The position numbers were made by a program, and so were the translations under genes. Below the pieces are notes generated by a model. The model searched no databases. It was not told where the DNA came from and saw only the letters and a list, made by a program, of their open reading frames with translations. Below are positions 41,868-51,133 of a DNA stretch of 54,963 nucleotides, piece after piece. The DNA comes from an uncultured Lachnospiraceae bacterium (GTDB lineage: Bacteria > Bacillota > Clostridia > Lachnospirales > Lachnospiraceae): positions 1-54,963 of the forward strand of contig CACYBK010000123.1 in assembly GCA_902772635.1 (NCBI GenBank), written 5' to 3'. Positions within the stretch are counted from its first letter, which is position 1, and each line of letters starts with the position of its first letter.

Positions 41868-43943
41868 GAAGTAAAGAATATCAACGACCGTCTCTCTGAC
41901 GCGATGATGAAGATCCCGCTCTATACGAATGAGTGGACGAACTTCAATCCTTCAGACCCCGGCATCACCACGCTTGAGTCCCTCCTCTATTATTCCGAGG
42001 GCCAGGAGATGAGCGCCGGCGCAGAAAATGAGGAGACGAGGCTTGCACTGATGAGGCTCACCGGCTTTCTTCCAAAGCCCGGGAAATGCTCGCGAGTCCT
42101 TCTTTCGACTGCTCTTCAGAAAAAGAGGCATGTCCTTCCCAAGGCCTCAAAATTCTCGCTCGGAGACATGTGCTTTGAAACAAAGCAGGAGATAGCCTTT
42201 GGTGAGCATCACCTGATCGGGGTCTATGGCGACTGCGGCGGTGAGGAGAATAATATTCAGGATTACGGCTATCTCAATGATGACGGCGTTCCGGTTCCGA
42301 TCAATGTATTTTCAAATTCCCCGAAGGCCGGGATGAAGCTTTATTTTGTATGCGATTCGCTTCCGGAGGCAAAGAAGGATTTTCTCTTTTACTTTACCCT
42401 CGAGGAAAAATACAACCGCGTGCCCTTCTCCGAGAAGCATACGAACGCCTTCTCCGATATCCTCTGGGAGATATATACGAGCGATGGCTTCAAGGAGATA
42501 GTGGCAAGGGACTATACGGCAGGCCTTGTGACAAGCGGGGAGATCCGTTTCCGTATGCCTGAAGATGCAAAGGCCGCCGAGTTTGACGAACTCCCGAAAA
42601 AGGGGTATGTGATCAGGGCGACCTTAAGGAGGGCGGATTTCGACATGCCCCCGAGGATGCAGAAGGTGGATGGCTTTCTGATAGAGGCCTGGCAGAAGGA
42701 TACGAGGGCCAGGGCGCTTACATTCCAGAATGCCGTAAAGATAAATTTCTTTAATGACCTTTCAAAGGAACCCTATCTTCTGATCTTCGGGAAGGAGGAA
42801 AAGGGAAGCTCCTACCGGCGCTATCTGATAAGCTACGGGGAAGACGGCCCCGGGAGATATGTCAATGCTTCCGATGACAACGGGAATATCATGGTAGAGT
42901 TTGACCAGGAGCGTTACAAAATGGCGCCCGGCTTTTTCAAGGATGCAGTGAAGGTCGTGGTATATTCCGAAGAGATAATGAACAACTACAGGGTCGGAAG
43001 GGTGCTTGGCTGTGATCATCAGGTACTCGATCTCCCCCTTCAGAACATAGTCGCGGATTCCTTCTGTCTTCTTGCAAAGCGTCCCGACGGAGAGGGAGAC
43101 TTCATCTTTGATTTTGTCCGGGCGGGAAAGCATGTTCCGGGAGGCCTTTCCTACAGGCTTCTTGAGCGCTCCGGAAAGATAGTCATAGAGGACGCGGGAG
43201 ACTTCATCGGTGCCGATCTTTTTATAGCCCAGATAGCCGTGACACGGGGCCCCGAAGGGAATATCAGGGCAAGGAGCAAGCTGAGGCTCCGCGGGATCAA
43301 AGAACCCTTCACGGCCTGCGCTCCCGGAAACGGGGGATTTTTCGCGGAGACCGCGAAGGATGTGAGGAAGCGTTTCGTTGAGGATCTTCAGACCTCATCG
43401 GTCTGTGTTACGGAAAGGGATTACGAGAATATAGTCATGTCGACTCCGGGGCTTTGCATCGCAAAGGCGAGGGCCTTCAAGGAACAGGAGTCAAATACGG
43501 TGCGCATCGCTGTCCTTCAGGGAGGGCCGTCATTAAAACCGGCACTTACTCCTCTTTACAAGCAGCTGATCAAAAGGCGGATCAACGAAAGAAGGATGCT
43601 CTCCACAAGGGTAGTGCTTACGGGTCCCGCCTATCTTACGGTTGATGTCCAGCTTCAGGTGCGCTGCAAGATATATGTGGACGAGAATGACATAGGCATC
43701 AGGGAAGTGGTCGAGCGGATCATAGATTACCGCACGGGCAACAGGACCTTCGGCGAGCCGCTTGAATACGAGACAATCATCAGGGCTGTTGAGGCGCTTC
43801 CGTCTGTGGATTATGTGAAGGATATTTCGGTGAAGCCGGTGATCCCGGGACTGTCGACGGCGCGTGAGGCAACGCTGATCCCGAAGTCAAATGTGCTCCT
43901 GCTTCCCGGCGAGATCGCGATTGAAAGGATTACGAGGGAATAA
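41847..43943 (+). CDS. Second baseplate J-like wedge protein (Pvc12-like)
   Basis: The product has 698 residues from a TTG start with AAAGGAG upstream. The N-terminus VKNINDRLSDAMMKIPLYTN and WTNFNPSDPGITTLESLLYY matches the baseplate J/gp6 wedge family. The C-terminal part has VCVTERDYENIVMSTPGLCI and a final LTVDVQLQVRCKIYVDENDI region typical of the fold. It should pair with the larger J protein to form the wedge. An aborted copy of its first seven codons lies 160 bases upstream, so this gene's start region has been duplicated and split by an inserted palindromic module. The present gene appears intact. The next gene starts five bases after its stop. Confidence 0.9.
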   Translation: MLEIRSEEVKNINDRLSDAMMKIPLYTNEWTNFNPSDPGITTLESLLYYSEGQEMSAGAENEETRLALMRLTGFLPKPGKCSRVLLSTALQKKRHVLPKASKFSLGDMCFETKQEIAFGEHHLIGVYGDCGGEENNIQDYGYLNDDGVPVPINVFSNSPKAGMKLYFVCDSLPEAKKDFLFYFTLEEKYNRVPFSEKHTNAFSDILWEIYTSDGFKEIVARDYTAGLVTSGEIRFRMPEDAKAAEFDELPKKGYVIRATLRRADFDMPPRMQKVDGFLIEAWQKDTRARALTFQNAVKINFFNDLSKEPYLLIFGKEEKGSSYRRYLISYGEDGPGRYVNASDDNGNIMVEFDQERYKMAPGFFKDAVKVVVYSEEIMNNYRVGRVLGCDHQVLDLPLQNIVADSFCLLAKRPDGEGDFIFDFVRAGKHVPGGLSYRLLERSGKIVIEDAGDFIGADLFIAQIAVTRGPEGNIRARSKLRLRGIKEPFTACAPGNGGFFAETAKDVRKRFVEDLQTSSVCVTERDYENIVMSTPGLCIAKARAFKEQESNTVRIAVLQGGPSLKPALTPLYKQLIKRRINERRMLSTRVVLTGPAYLTVDVQLQVRCKIYVDENDIGIREVVERIIDYRTGNRTFGEPLEYETIIRAVEALPSVDYVKDISVKPVIPGLSTAREATLIPKSNVLLLPGEIAIERITRE

Positions 43944-43948
43944 TTGTT

Positions 43949-44977
43949 ATGCCTGAAAATATTTATTCTGTAACAAAGAACAGGCTTATGAAAAGCACGC
44001 TTTCGGGCTTTGATATAGATTCCGACGGGGCTCTTGTGAGCGATCCGGAATCGCTTTTCAGGAGAGCCGTTATCTTCCCGTTTGAAGGGACAGAGGACGG
44101 GGCGCTCTGGGGACGTTTCTCTTTCGAGATGGAGCTTCCGGAGGACACTTTGCTCTCAGTCTATTGTCTTGCGCTTGATACCGACGATATTTCAAGCATT
44201 GATGAGATGAAGGCTCTCGGCGCCGTTCGTTATATGAACTGCGACGATATGCTGCTCTATGACCTCAGGGGGAGGTTTCTTTTTATCGGATTTGACGTGG
44301 AGGGACCCGGGAAGGTGCGGCTTTCCTCGATGAAGGCTGACTCAAGGGGTGACATCTTCATGGAATCCCTGCCCGAGATATACAATGAAAGAGGCTCCTT
44401 CTTCCATCGTTTCCTTTCGATCTTTTCAAGCTGCTATACTGATCTTCAGGAAGAGATAGATTTGCTGCCAACTCTCCTCAACCCCGACACCTGTCCTGCC
44501 TCACTCCTTCCGGTCTATGCTTCGTGGATGGGGATCGAGATCAGCCCCGACCTTATGGACGTTCCGACCGAAAGAAAGCTTGTGCATGAGCTTTTTGACC
44601 TCACAAGGATGAAGGGGACTCCCGAGGTGATAAGGAGGCTCTGCAAGATAATACTGAACGAGGATGTCCGTATCATAGAATATAATATCATCGCTGCGAA
44701 GCAGAGAAATTCAATAGAACCGGGTGTTGAGTACGGACCTTACGATGTGGAGGTGCAGATCAAAAAGCACCTTGACGAGACGACCCATTACCAGCTCATG
44801 TATCTCATCAACCAGTTCAAGCCTGTAAGAGTGAATGTAAGACTCAGAGAACTTGATGAATCCGCGAAGATGGATTCCTCCTCCTATCTTGACAGGAACG
44901 CTGTCCTGCCTGAGGACAAGAGCATGGTCCTCGACGAGGGGGTACGCTTCGGCAGCAATATAAAATTAGACGAGTGA
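43949..44977 (+). CDS. Tail protein I (gpI-like)
   Basis: The product has 342 residues. The conserved part (about 145-285) has FMESLPEIYNERGSFFHRFL, LLPTLLNPDTCPASLLPVYA, WMGIEISPDLMDVPTERKL, and a helical VHELFDLTRMKGTPEVIRRL. This is the P2 gpI family, which forms the outer part of the baseplate and often anchors fibres. The first 140 residues form a beta-rich N-terminal domain. Only five bases separate it from the J-like gene. No tail-fibre or receptor-binding gene follows; the next genes are regulatory. A particle with no fibre genes is more consistent with a cell-attached or cytoplasmic system than with a released one. Confidence 0.88.
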   Translation: MPENIYSVTKNRLMKSTLSGFDIDSDGALVSDPESLFRRAVIFPFEGTEDGALWGRFSFEMELPEDTLLSVYCLALDTDDISSIDEMKALGAVRYMNCDDMLLYDLRGRFLFIGFDVEGPGKVRLSSMKADSRGDIFMESLPEIYNERGSFFHRFLSIFSSCYTDLQEEIDLLPTLLNPDTCPASLLPVYASWMGIEISPDLMDVPTERKLVHELFDLTRMKGTPEVIRRLCKIILNEDVRIIEYNIIAAKQRNSIEPGVEYGPYDVEVQIKKHLDETTHYQLMYLINQFKPVRVNVRLRELDESAKMDSSSYLDRNAVLPEDKSMVLDEGVRFGSNIKLDE

Positions 44978-45003
44978 TAGTGGTTTTCAGACGGGTTTTA
45001 TTA

Positions 45004-45009
45004 TATAAT
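45004..45009 (+). promoter_or_regulatory. TATAAT box before the second STAS gene
   Basis: A perfect TATAAT lies 75 bases before the STAS start, in one of the few gaps over 100 bases. The -35 region is poor. It may give the STAS/ABC/AAA+ genes a promoter of their own. Confidence 0.35.
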
Positions 45010-45083
45010 CAGAATGTTGTTTTGCGTGTGATCATAGGAAAACAGCAGATGCTTATTTTCAATGGTTTGAAAGTGAGAAGAAG

Positions 45084-45383
45084 ATGACAGTAGAAGAAAA
45101 AAAAGAAGAAGGAAAGATCATCCTTTGTGTAACCGGTCGTGTTGACACGACTACGGCTCCGGATCTTCAGACGGCCATATTCGCCGCATTCCAGAAGGAA
45201 AATGATGTTGTTGTCGATTTTGCGGAAGTGGAATATGTCTCATCCGCAGGACTTCGTGCCCTGCTTCTCGGACAGAAGACCGCAAATTCAAAGGGCGGCT
45301 CAATGGTAGTGAAGAATGCGAACGATTCCGTGAAGGAGATATTCTCGCTGACGGGATTCTCCAACATTCTTACAATAGAATGA
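45084..45383 (+). CDS. STAS-domain protein, anti-sigma factor antagonist type
   Basis: The product has 99 residues. The pattern GKIILCVTGRVDTTTAPDLQ, VVDFAEVEYVSSAGLRALLL (signature SSAGLR at residues 53-58) and a terminal IFSLTGFSNILTIE is typical of SpoIIAA/RsbV-like proteins. These bind an anti-sigma or protein-kinase partner depending on serine phosphorylation. It lies between the baseplate genes and the FtsE-like/AAA+ genes, ten bases from the latter, and shares about the same length and signature as the STAS protein at 12641-12946. Its location inside the system suggests that it switches activity or assembly of the apparatus, not only transcription. Confidence 0.92.
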   Translation: MTVEEKKEEGKIILCVTGRVDTTTAPDLQTAIFAAFQKENDVVVDFAEVEYVSSAGLRALLLGQKTANSKGGSMVVKNANDSVKEIFSLTGFSNILTIE

Positions 45384-45393
45384 CGGGATCCTT

Positions 45394-46032
45394 ATGCTCG
45401 AACTCTCCCATGTTGTAAAGGGATACGATGACGGACCAAAAAAGCCCGTTATAGACGACTTCTCTTTATTCATAGACAGGGGGGAGTTTGTTCTTCTTAC
45501 CGGAAAAAGCGGGATAGGAAAGACTACCATTATCAAGCTGATATCAAGGGAGCTTTCGCCCGATTCCGGGAAGATTTTGTTTGAGGGAAGGGATATAGCC
45601 AAGCTTTCCACTGATGAACTTCCCGATTACAGGAAAAAGGTCGGCATAGTTTTTCAGGATTTCAGGCTCCTTTCAGATCGGAATGTCTGGCAGAATCTTG
45701 AACTTGTCCGGCACATAAACGGCCTCTCCAAAAAAGACTTTGAGAAGAAGGCTTCTTCAATTCTCCGTCTCACAGGGATGGAGCTTTTTCATAAGAGGAT
45801 GCCGGATACCCTTTCGGGCGGCGAAAAGCAGAAGGTATGCATAGCGCGGGCCCTTCTCAACAATCCAAAGGTCCTGCTTTGCGATGAGCCGACCGGAAAT
45901 ATCGATCCTGTTTTTTCAAGAGAGATAATGAAGCTCTTTTCGCTTATCAGCATGCAGGGAACCGCCGTGGTGGTCGCGACGCATGACCTCGAATCGGTGG
46001 AGGGCCTCAAATACAGGGAAGTAGCGCTTTAA
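45394..46032 (+). CDS. FtsE-like ABC transporter ATP-binding protein without adjacent permease
   Basis: The product has 212 residues with all ABC ATPase motifs: Walker A GKSGIGKTT (residues 37-45), Q-loop VFQDFRLL, signature LSGGE (140-144), and Walker B LLCDEPTGN (D164, E165). The short length and DFRLL sequence are FtsE-like. FtsE normally works with the membrane protein FtsX to control wall hydrolases at division, but no permease gene is nearby. It must therefore pair with a permease elsewhere, or with another membrane protein of this cluster. It sits between STAS and a small charged protein. Coupling ATP hydrolysis to wall opening at the injection site is an attractive but unproven role. 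Confidence 0.88.
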   Translation: MLELSHVVKGYDDGPKKPVIDDFSLFIDRGEFVLLTGKSGIGKTTIIKLISRELSPDSGKILFEGRDIAKLSTDELPDYRKKVGIVFQDFRLLSDRNVWQNLELVRHINGLSKKDFEKKASSILRLTGMELFHKRMPDTLSGGEKQKVCIARALLNNPKVLLCDEPTGNIDPVFSREIMKLFSLISMQGTAVVVATHDLESVEGLKYREVAL

Positions 46033-46047
46033 GGAGTCAGAGCATAA

Positions 46048-46320
46048 ATGAGAAACGATGATGTCCTTGACAACGATCTCTTCAGGAAGAACCGTAAGGA
46101 GAATATCAAGCGGGACGAAAAAGAGCACGGTCCCGACATGAATGCCGTTGACTATGAAGAAGAGACAATGACCTACAAGAAATGGGAGAGGCCTGTTTCC
46201 ATTACGGAAAGAAAGGACGCATATTTCAGCGTCTTTGACGAGAAGGCCATAAACAGAACAAGAAGCGTCTTTGATAGCCTTGCGCTTTTTCATACAGGAG
46301 TAGATGATGGACAGGTATGA
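46048..46320 (+). CDS. Small charged protein of unknown function
   Basis: The product has 90 residues and is very rich in Asp, Glu, Lys and Arg, with no membrane segment and no recognised domain. AAGGAG precedes the ATG, and its end overlaps the start of the AAA+ ATPase gene by 17 bases, so the two are probably co-translated. It may be an adaptor or regulator of that ATPase. The good ribosome binding site and the overlap make it a likely real gene. Confidence 0.65.
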   Translation: MRNDDVLDNDLFRKNRKENIKRDEKEHGPDMNAVDYEEETMTYKKWERPVSITERKDAYFSVFDEKAINRTRSVFDSLALFHTGVDDGQV

Positions 46321-48661
46321 CGAAAAACTCAGAAAGAAGCCCTTTTCCGATTACAATGAATTCATGCAGTATATCTTTGACTGCGTAAATATTGCCATCG
46401 ATTCCCATATCACAAAGATGAAGGGCGTCTTTGCTTCCGGGCAGGGCGGCTACAAGAATGTTCTCTATCCCGATATTGAGGTCGCTGCTGATGTGGCAAA
46501 GGAAAAGCTCCTTACCTTCCATTCTACCGGGGATGACAGTGGAAAAGAGGAAGAGGGCGACGAGAATGAAAGCAAAGAAGATGATGAGGATGACGACCTT
46601 GAAATAGACGAGGAGCTCCTTTCTCTTTTTTCTTCCATGACAAGCGATGATGAGGAGGGCTCATCAGGGGAGGCAAAGGAGGAGAGCGCATTAGAGATCG
46701 CCTCCAAAATGACGAGCGAGCAGCGGATAGAATTCATAAAGAATCGTGCGGCGCTTGCTGTAAAGAAGGGCGTTTCACTGCCGCTTTTTGAGCTTTCCGA
46801 AAAGCTTGGCTGGGACGACTTCACCCTCTTTTGTTTTTCTACGGGACTTCTTTCCTCAACCCAGACCGATTACGCCGGGGTATTCCAGGTCATCAACGAA
46901 AACGGAGGACTTTCGTCTCCTACCGTGGAGTCAGCCGCAAGGCTTTATTATCAGAATGATTTCTCTGTCACGAGATCCTATGGCGAGATGTCTACCTGCA
47001 TAGAGCAGCTCCTTCCGATATTATCTCTTGAAGTAAGGGACAATATGCCCTTCTCAACCCCCGTTTCCCCCGACAAGAGGATCATAGATTTTCTCTTCGG
47101 AAAAAATCCAATGAAGCTTGATGAAAATTTCATCAGGTTCTTTTCAATGATCACGAAGGAGGGCGAGGAACTCGATCCTGTCCTTGCGAACCAGAACGTC
47201 CTTGACGCGATGAAGATAAGCTACGACGACGGCGTCCGGATCTTCTTCTATCACGGCGACGAGGGATCGGGGAGAAAATTTTTCGTCAAGCATTTCTGCA
47301 AGGAAAAGAATCTTCGTGCGGTCGCGATGAACTGCAAGAAGCTTTTCTCATACGATTTCCGTTTCGTTGAAAAGGCGCTCTGGGCGGTGACGAGAGAGTG
47401 CATCCTCACGGATTCCGTATGTTGCCTCACCGAGCTTTCCTATTCCCAGGAGGAAAAGGAAAAGTTCGAGGGCTATATGGACCTCGCCTTCGCAAAGCTT
47501 ACCGAAAAGGATATCACGGTCTTTGCGATGAGCAAGGACACGATAGATCTTCGCGAGGTGACAAAACAGGAATTTACAGCACTTGAACTTCCGACTCCTA
47601 CGAACGAGGAGAGGATAGCCTGCTGGGAGTATTTCGGAAAGAACTTCACCCTTGACAAGGACTGCGATGTCAGGGAGATGTCCAATAAATTTCTCTTTAC
47701 CCCCGGAAAGATCCACGGCGCGCTTCGCGCAGGCAAGTCCTTTGCGACGATGGAAAAGAGCCCAGTCATCTCAAGAGCCAATCTCTTCAAGGGCTGCAAC
47801 AACCAGATGTCATCGGAGCTTTCACAGAAGGCTTCAAGGGTCGAGGCAAAGTTCGGCTTCGACGATATCGTCATGAATGAGGACCAGAGGGAGACCATCA
47901 CCCATGCGATAGAGCAGATGAACTTCAAGAAGCAGGTCTACGACGACTGGAACTATACGAGGAAGTATCCTTACGGAAGAGGACTTACGGTCCTCCTCTT
48001 CGGTGCTCCCGGTACCGGAAAATCAATGATGGCGCAGGTTCTCGCTCATGAGCTGAATCTCGAGCTTTACCGCGTCGATATTTCAAAGGTCGTCGACAAG
48101 TATGTCGGTGAGACCGAAAAATCATTATCCATGATATTCCGCGAGGCGAAGAAATGTAATGTCGTCCTCTTCTTCGACGAGTGCGATACCATCTTTGCGA
48201 AGCGTTCCGACGACGGCGGCTCAAACCAGGCCTCCGCGAACAACAAGACCGCCCTGCTCCTTCAGGAGATGGAGGCTTATGACGGTGTCTGCGTTCTTGC
48301 GACAAACTACAAGCACAACATCGATCCCGCCTTCTTCCGAAGGATGAAATACATAGTGGAATTCCAGTTCCCGAATCCCGATACCCGCGAGATGCTCTGG
48401 AAGACTACCGTTCCAAAGACCACGCCCCTTGATGAAGACGTGGATTTCCGATTCCTCGCTGAGAAGTACGAGTTTGCCGGAGGTAATATCAAAAACTGCA
48501 TCCTGAATGCCGCCTTCCTTGCGGCAGCGGACGAGACCGCAAAGGGGAAGGTCTGCATGAGGCATTATCTTCGGGCGATAAAGTATGAGTTCATAAAGGT
48601 CGGAAAGGTCTTCACAAAGTCCGACTTTGAGCCCTACGCGGATCAGGTCGGCCTTGCTTGA
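46304..48661 (+). CDS. CIS-type AAA+ ATPase (Pvc15/Afp15-like), copy 1
   Basis: The product has 785 residues. An acidic low-complexity stretch lies at about 75-130, and a helical N-terminal domain follows (VFQVINENGGLSSPTVESAA). A degenerate first ATPase-like region (about 300-490) begins ISYDDGVRIFFYHGDEGSGR, where Walker A is weak. The C-terminal AAA+ module is complete: Walker A GAPGTGKS (567-574), Walker B LFFDECD (D625, E626), then ALLLQEMEAYDGVCVLATNY and an RRMKYIVEF sensor region. ATPases of this type are found in most CIS clusters and are needed for assembly or loading. AGGAG precedes tandem ATG codons. It is paralogous to the protein at 51130-53250. Confidence 0.9.
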   Translation: MMDRYDEKLRKKPFSDYNEFMQYIFDCVNIAIDSHITKMKGVFASGQGGYKNVLYPDIEVAADVAKEKLLTFHSTGDDSGKEEEGDENESKEDDEDDDLEIDEELLSLFSSMTSDDEEGSSGEAKEESALEIASKMTSEQRIEFIKNRAALAVKKGVSLPLFELSEKLGWDDFTLFCFSTGLLSSTQTDYAGVFQVINENGGLSSPTVESAARLYYQNDFSVTRSYGEMSTCIEQLLPILSLEVRDNMPFSTPVSPDKRIIDFLFGKNPMKLDENFIRFFSMITKEGEELDPVLANQNVLDAMKISYDDGVRIFFYHGDEGSGRKFFVKHFCKEKNLRAVAMNCKKLFSYDFRFVEKALWAVTRECILTDSVCCLTELSYSQEEKEKFEGYMDLAFAKLTEKDITVFAMSKDTIDLREVTKQEFTALELPTPTNEERIACWEYFGKNFTLDKDCDVREMSNKFLFTPGKIHGALRAGKSFATMEKSPVISRANLFKGCNNQMSSELSQKASRVEAKFGFDDIVMNEDQRETITHAIEQMNFKKQVYDDWNYTRKYPYGRGLTVLLFGAPGTGKSMMAQVLAHELNLELYRVDISKVVDKYVGETEKSLSMIFREAKKCNVVLFFDECDTIFAKRSDDGGSNQASANNKTALLLQEMEAYDGVCVLATNYKHNIDPAFFRRMKYIVEFQFPNPDTREMLWKTTVPKTTPLDEDVDFRFLAEKYEFAGGNIKNCILNAAFLAAADETAKGKVCMRHYLRAIKYEFIKVGKVFTKSDFEPYADQVGLA

Positions 48662-48676
48662 TGAAGGAGGGATCCC

Positions 48677-51133
48677 ATGGCAGATTCGCTTGAAATAGAG
48701 AAGCTCCCTGATTTCATGCAGGACATGGAAATCGATATAGAGGAGACCGTCTATATAAACGGCATCCCGGAGAAGGAGTATTACTCCATGACCGTGGATG
48801 TTACAAACGACCCCGGAAAAAATGACGAGGAGGAAAAGGAAGAGGCTTTTGAATTTCTTTCGGAAAAAGAGGCAGGCGAGTTTGTGACCATCGGTGCCGG
48901 GCTTGTTCCAAAGGATGAAAAGGAAAACAAAGCCGAAAAGAAGAAGGAGGCAGAAAGGCCAAAGCCCAGGCAGGATCTTGTGGACAAGGCCCTTGTCGTT
49001 AATATTGACGCCGGAGAACGAACCCAGTATGAGACCTTCGGGTGGCTCGGCCGTCTGAAGAGCTCCCTTGTGAGCAAGGGGGCAAAGGTTGATATAAAGG
49101 AAAGGGACGAAGGCCGGGACAAGGAAAAAGAGGAAAAGGACAAGGAAAAAGAGAAAAAGGCAAAGGCTCCGGGAGAACAGGCAAAAGAAGAGCAGCCGAA
49201 GGCTCCCGTGGAAAATCAGCCGAAGGAAGAACAGGCGAAGGAAGAACAGCCGAAGGAAGAGCAGCAGAACGGACCGCAGGTAAACGCCGCTGAAGAGCAG
49301 CAGGCAAATGCCGCGGAAGAAAAGAAGCCCGAAGAGAAAAAACGGGAAGTCCCCGCCATGCTCCTTGACTTTGATCCGGCGGATGCGGATCTTACCGATG
49401 ACGACCTTGATTTCAGTGTTTTCAGGGATGAGGCGCCTTATACCTTTGCGGTTCTTGACGGGCCTGACACCAAGGCAGCCGCTTCAAAGGATCCTCAGTT
49501 TCCAAAGGATGTGGAGCGTCCTGTCATAGAGATACATGTCTCGGTTTCAAATACGCAGCAGCTCACTGACTTTGTTTCCATGTATGAGGCAAAGCAGAAG
49601 GGGCTGTATTCGGGAAAAAGGGAGACGAATTATGTTCCCGTCTTCGGATACAGCTACATAGTCCTTCGCTACAGCATGCTTGATACGGCATCGAACAAGT
49701 TTATGAGATACCATCTTTCCCTTGGCTTTGCGATGAAGGATTCCATCGCCCAGATCGTGGAAAAGGGCCTCCTTCCGAAGGAGAATTACAAAGGCGGCCT
49801 GCAGTCAACAGAGCAGCTTCCTTCCGATATGTCAAAGGCCTACAGGACCAATTACAAAACGCTTGATGATATCCTCGAGAAGGCAAAGATCTATGAGAAA
49901 GCACCCTACAAACTCGTTGACAGGAATGCAAACAGCTTTGTCAGCTATATCGTCGGGGAAGCAGGACTTTCGGAAGACGAACTCCTTCCTGACGCGAATC
50001 AGGCGAATCCCTTTGATACAAAAGATTTTATTTTTGAAAACATGGGAACCGTTGTCGGACGGGAGTATAAACTGAACGAGAAGCTGAATGAAAAGAAAAA
50101 GGAAAAGCAAGAACAGGGGCTTGAGCCGGAAGAGCTCGAGCATGAGGGCGCAATGCAGGAGGCCGGTTTTGGAGACATTCATCTGAGTATGATGAAGGGC
50201 TTTGGAACCGTGGATAAAAATCACAGCCTCCCGATAGATATGCTTCGGAAGATCTCCGGTGTTAAGCAGCCTGTCGATCTGGATGATGAAGAACCGCAGC
50301 TCATCTTTGAAGGACTTGATGATCTCAGCGTGAACGATTCCCATGCAGGAGAGGTAAGAGGGAATCTGGATTTCAAGGTCTTTGATCTCAAGGAAGAGCC
50401 AAAGAAGAAGGGAAAGAAGGAAAAAGAGCAGGAAAAGCTTGAAGATGAAGTCTACGACCTTGAAGAGATAGAGATCCTGAGCCAGGGCAGCGAGGAAAAC
50501 AAAGGGATCGGGAAAGGGTCCAAAAAAGAAAACAAAAAAGAAGGCAAAAAAGCAAAAGGCAAAGGGCTCTTCTTTGAGGAAAAAAATATCATCATAAAAG
50601 AAAAAGATGAGGACGAAGACGAGAAGGAAGACGAGAAGGAAAACATCATAAATTTTGAAAATGTCGATGAGGAAATCGACGAGCTCTACATAGAGGGTCT
50701 GGATTTCGGAGCCAATGAAAAGAAAAAAGGCCCGATAAAATTAAATGACCTTTTGAAGCAGGAAGAGAAGGCTAAGGAACAGGAAGAACAGCCAAAGGGA
50801 CAGAAGATTACAGTAGTGAACATAAATCCCGAGGACAATGATGACGAAGATTTCAAGATAGAGGTCGGCGAGGAAGAGCAGCCAAAGGAAGAAGAGGAAG
50901 ACAAAAAAGAAGAGGAAGACAAGAAGGTAGAAGAGGAAGACAAGAAGGTAGAAGAGGAAGACAAAAAAGAAGAAGAGAAACAGGCTCAGGCAGTGATACC
51001 GGAACAAAAGAATGAGCTGAAAGAAAAGAAAAAGAAGCTTCCGAAAGTGAATGAGGTTCTGGATCTCGATAAGCTTGGAAAAGAGGTAACAGACGAGAAA
51101 AAGAAAAATAAGGGAAAGCGTAAGCAGGCATGA
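48677..51133 (+). CDS. Highly charged Lys/Glu-rich protein with a central folded domain
   Basis: The product has 818 residues. About two thirds is low-complexity Lys/Glu/Gln, including a QPKEEQ-type repeat (about 170-220) and a tandem EEEDKKV repeat (about 735-765). A folded region lies at about 270-450, with RPVIEIHVSVSNTQQLTDFV, YSYIVLRYSMLDTASNKFMR, and NSFVSYIVGEAGLSEDELLP. The last stretch faintly resembles the active-site helix of papain-like or NlpC/P60 proteins, but has no Cys, so no activity is claimed. There is no signal peptide. It lies between two paralogous AAA+ ATPases and overlaps the second by four bases. It may be a substrate, adaptor or cargo handled by them. Confidence 0.7.
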   Translation: MADSLEIEKLPDFMQDMEIDIEETVYINGIPEKEYYSMTVDVTNDPGKNDEEEKEEAFEFLSEKEAGEFVTIGAGLVPKDEKENKAEKKKEAERPKPRQDLVDKALVVNIDAGERTQYETFGWLGRLKSSLVSKGAKVDIKERDEGRDKEKEEKDKEKEKKAKAPGEQAKEEQPKAPVENQPKEEQAKEEQPKEEQQNGPQVNAAEEQQANAAEEKKPEEKKREVPAMLLDFDPADADLTDDDLDFSVFRDEAPYTFAVLDGPDTKAAASKDPQFPKDVERPVIEIHVSVSNTQQLTDFVSMYEAKQKGLYSGKRETNYVPVFGYSYIVLRYSMLDTASNKFMRYHLSLGFAMKDSIAQIVEKGLLPKENYKGGLQSTEQLPSDMSKAYRTNYKTLDDILEKAKIYEKAPYKLVDRNANSFVSYIVGEAGLSEDELLPDANQANPFDTKDFIFENMGTVVGREYKLNEKLNEKKKEKQEQGLEPEELEHEGAMQEAGFGDIHLSMMKGFGTVDKNHSLPIDMLRKISGVKQPVDLDDEEPQLIFEGLDDLSVNDSHAGEVRGNLDFKVFDLKEEPKKKGKKEKEQEKLEDEVYDLEEIEILSQGSEENKGIGKGSKKENKKEGKKAKGKGLFFEEKNIIIKEKDEDEDEKEDEKENIINFENVDEEIDELYIEGLDFGANEKKKGPIKLNDLLKQEEKAKEQEEQPKGQKITVVNINPEDNDDEDFKIEVGEEEQPKEEEEDKKEEEDKKVEEEDKKVEEEDKKEEEKQAQAVIPEQKNELKEKKKKLPKVNEVLDLDKLGKEVTDEKKKNKGKRKQA

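Noticed and set aside
25927..44977. An ordinary Myo-type prophage
   Set aside because: There are no capsid, portal, terminase, integrase, holin or lysin genes, while DUF4255, PAAR-like and CIS-type AAA+ ATPases are present, which identifies an injection system.
48677..51133. A cysteine protease effector
   Set aside because: The papain-like stretch has no cysteine and no matching histidine motif is evident, so no enzymatic activity can be supported.
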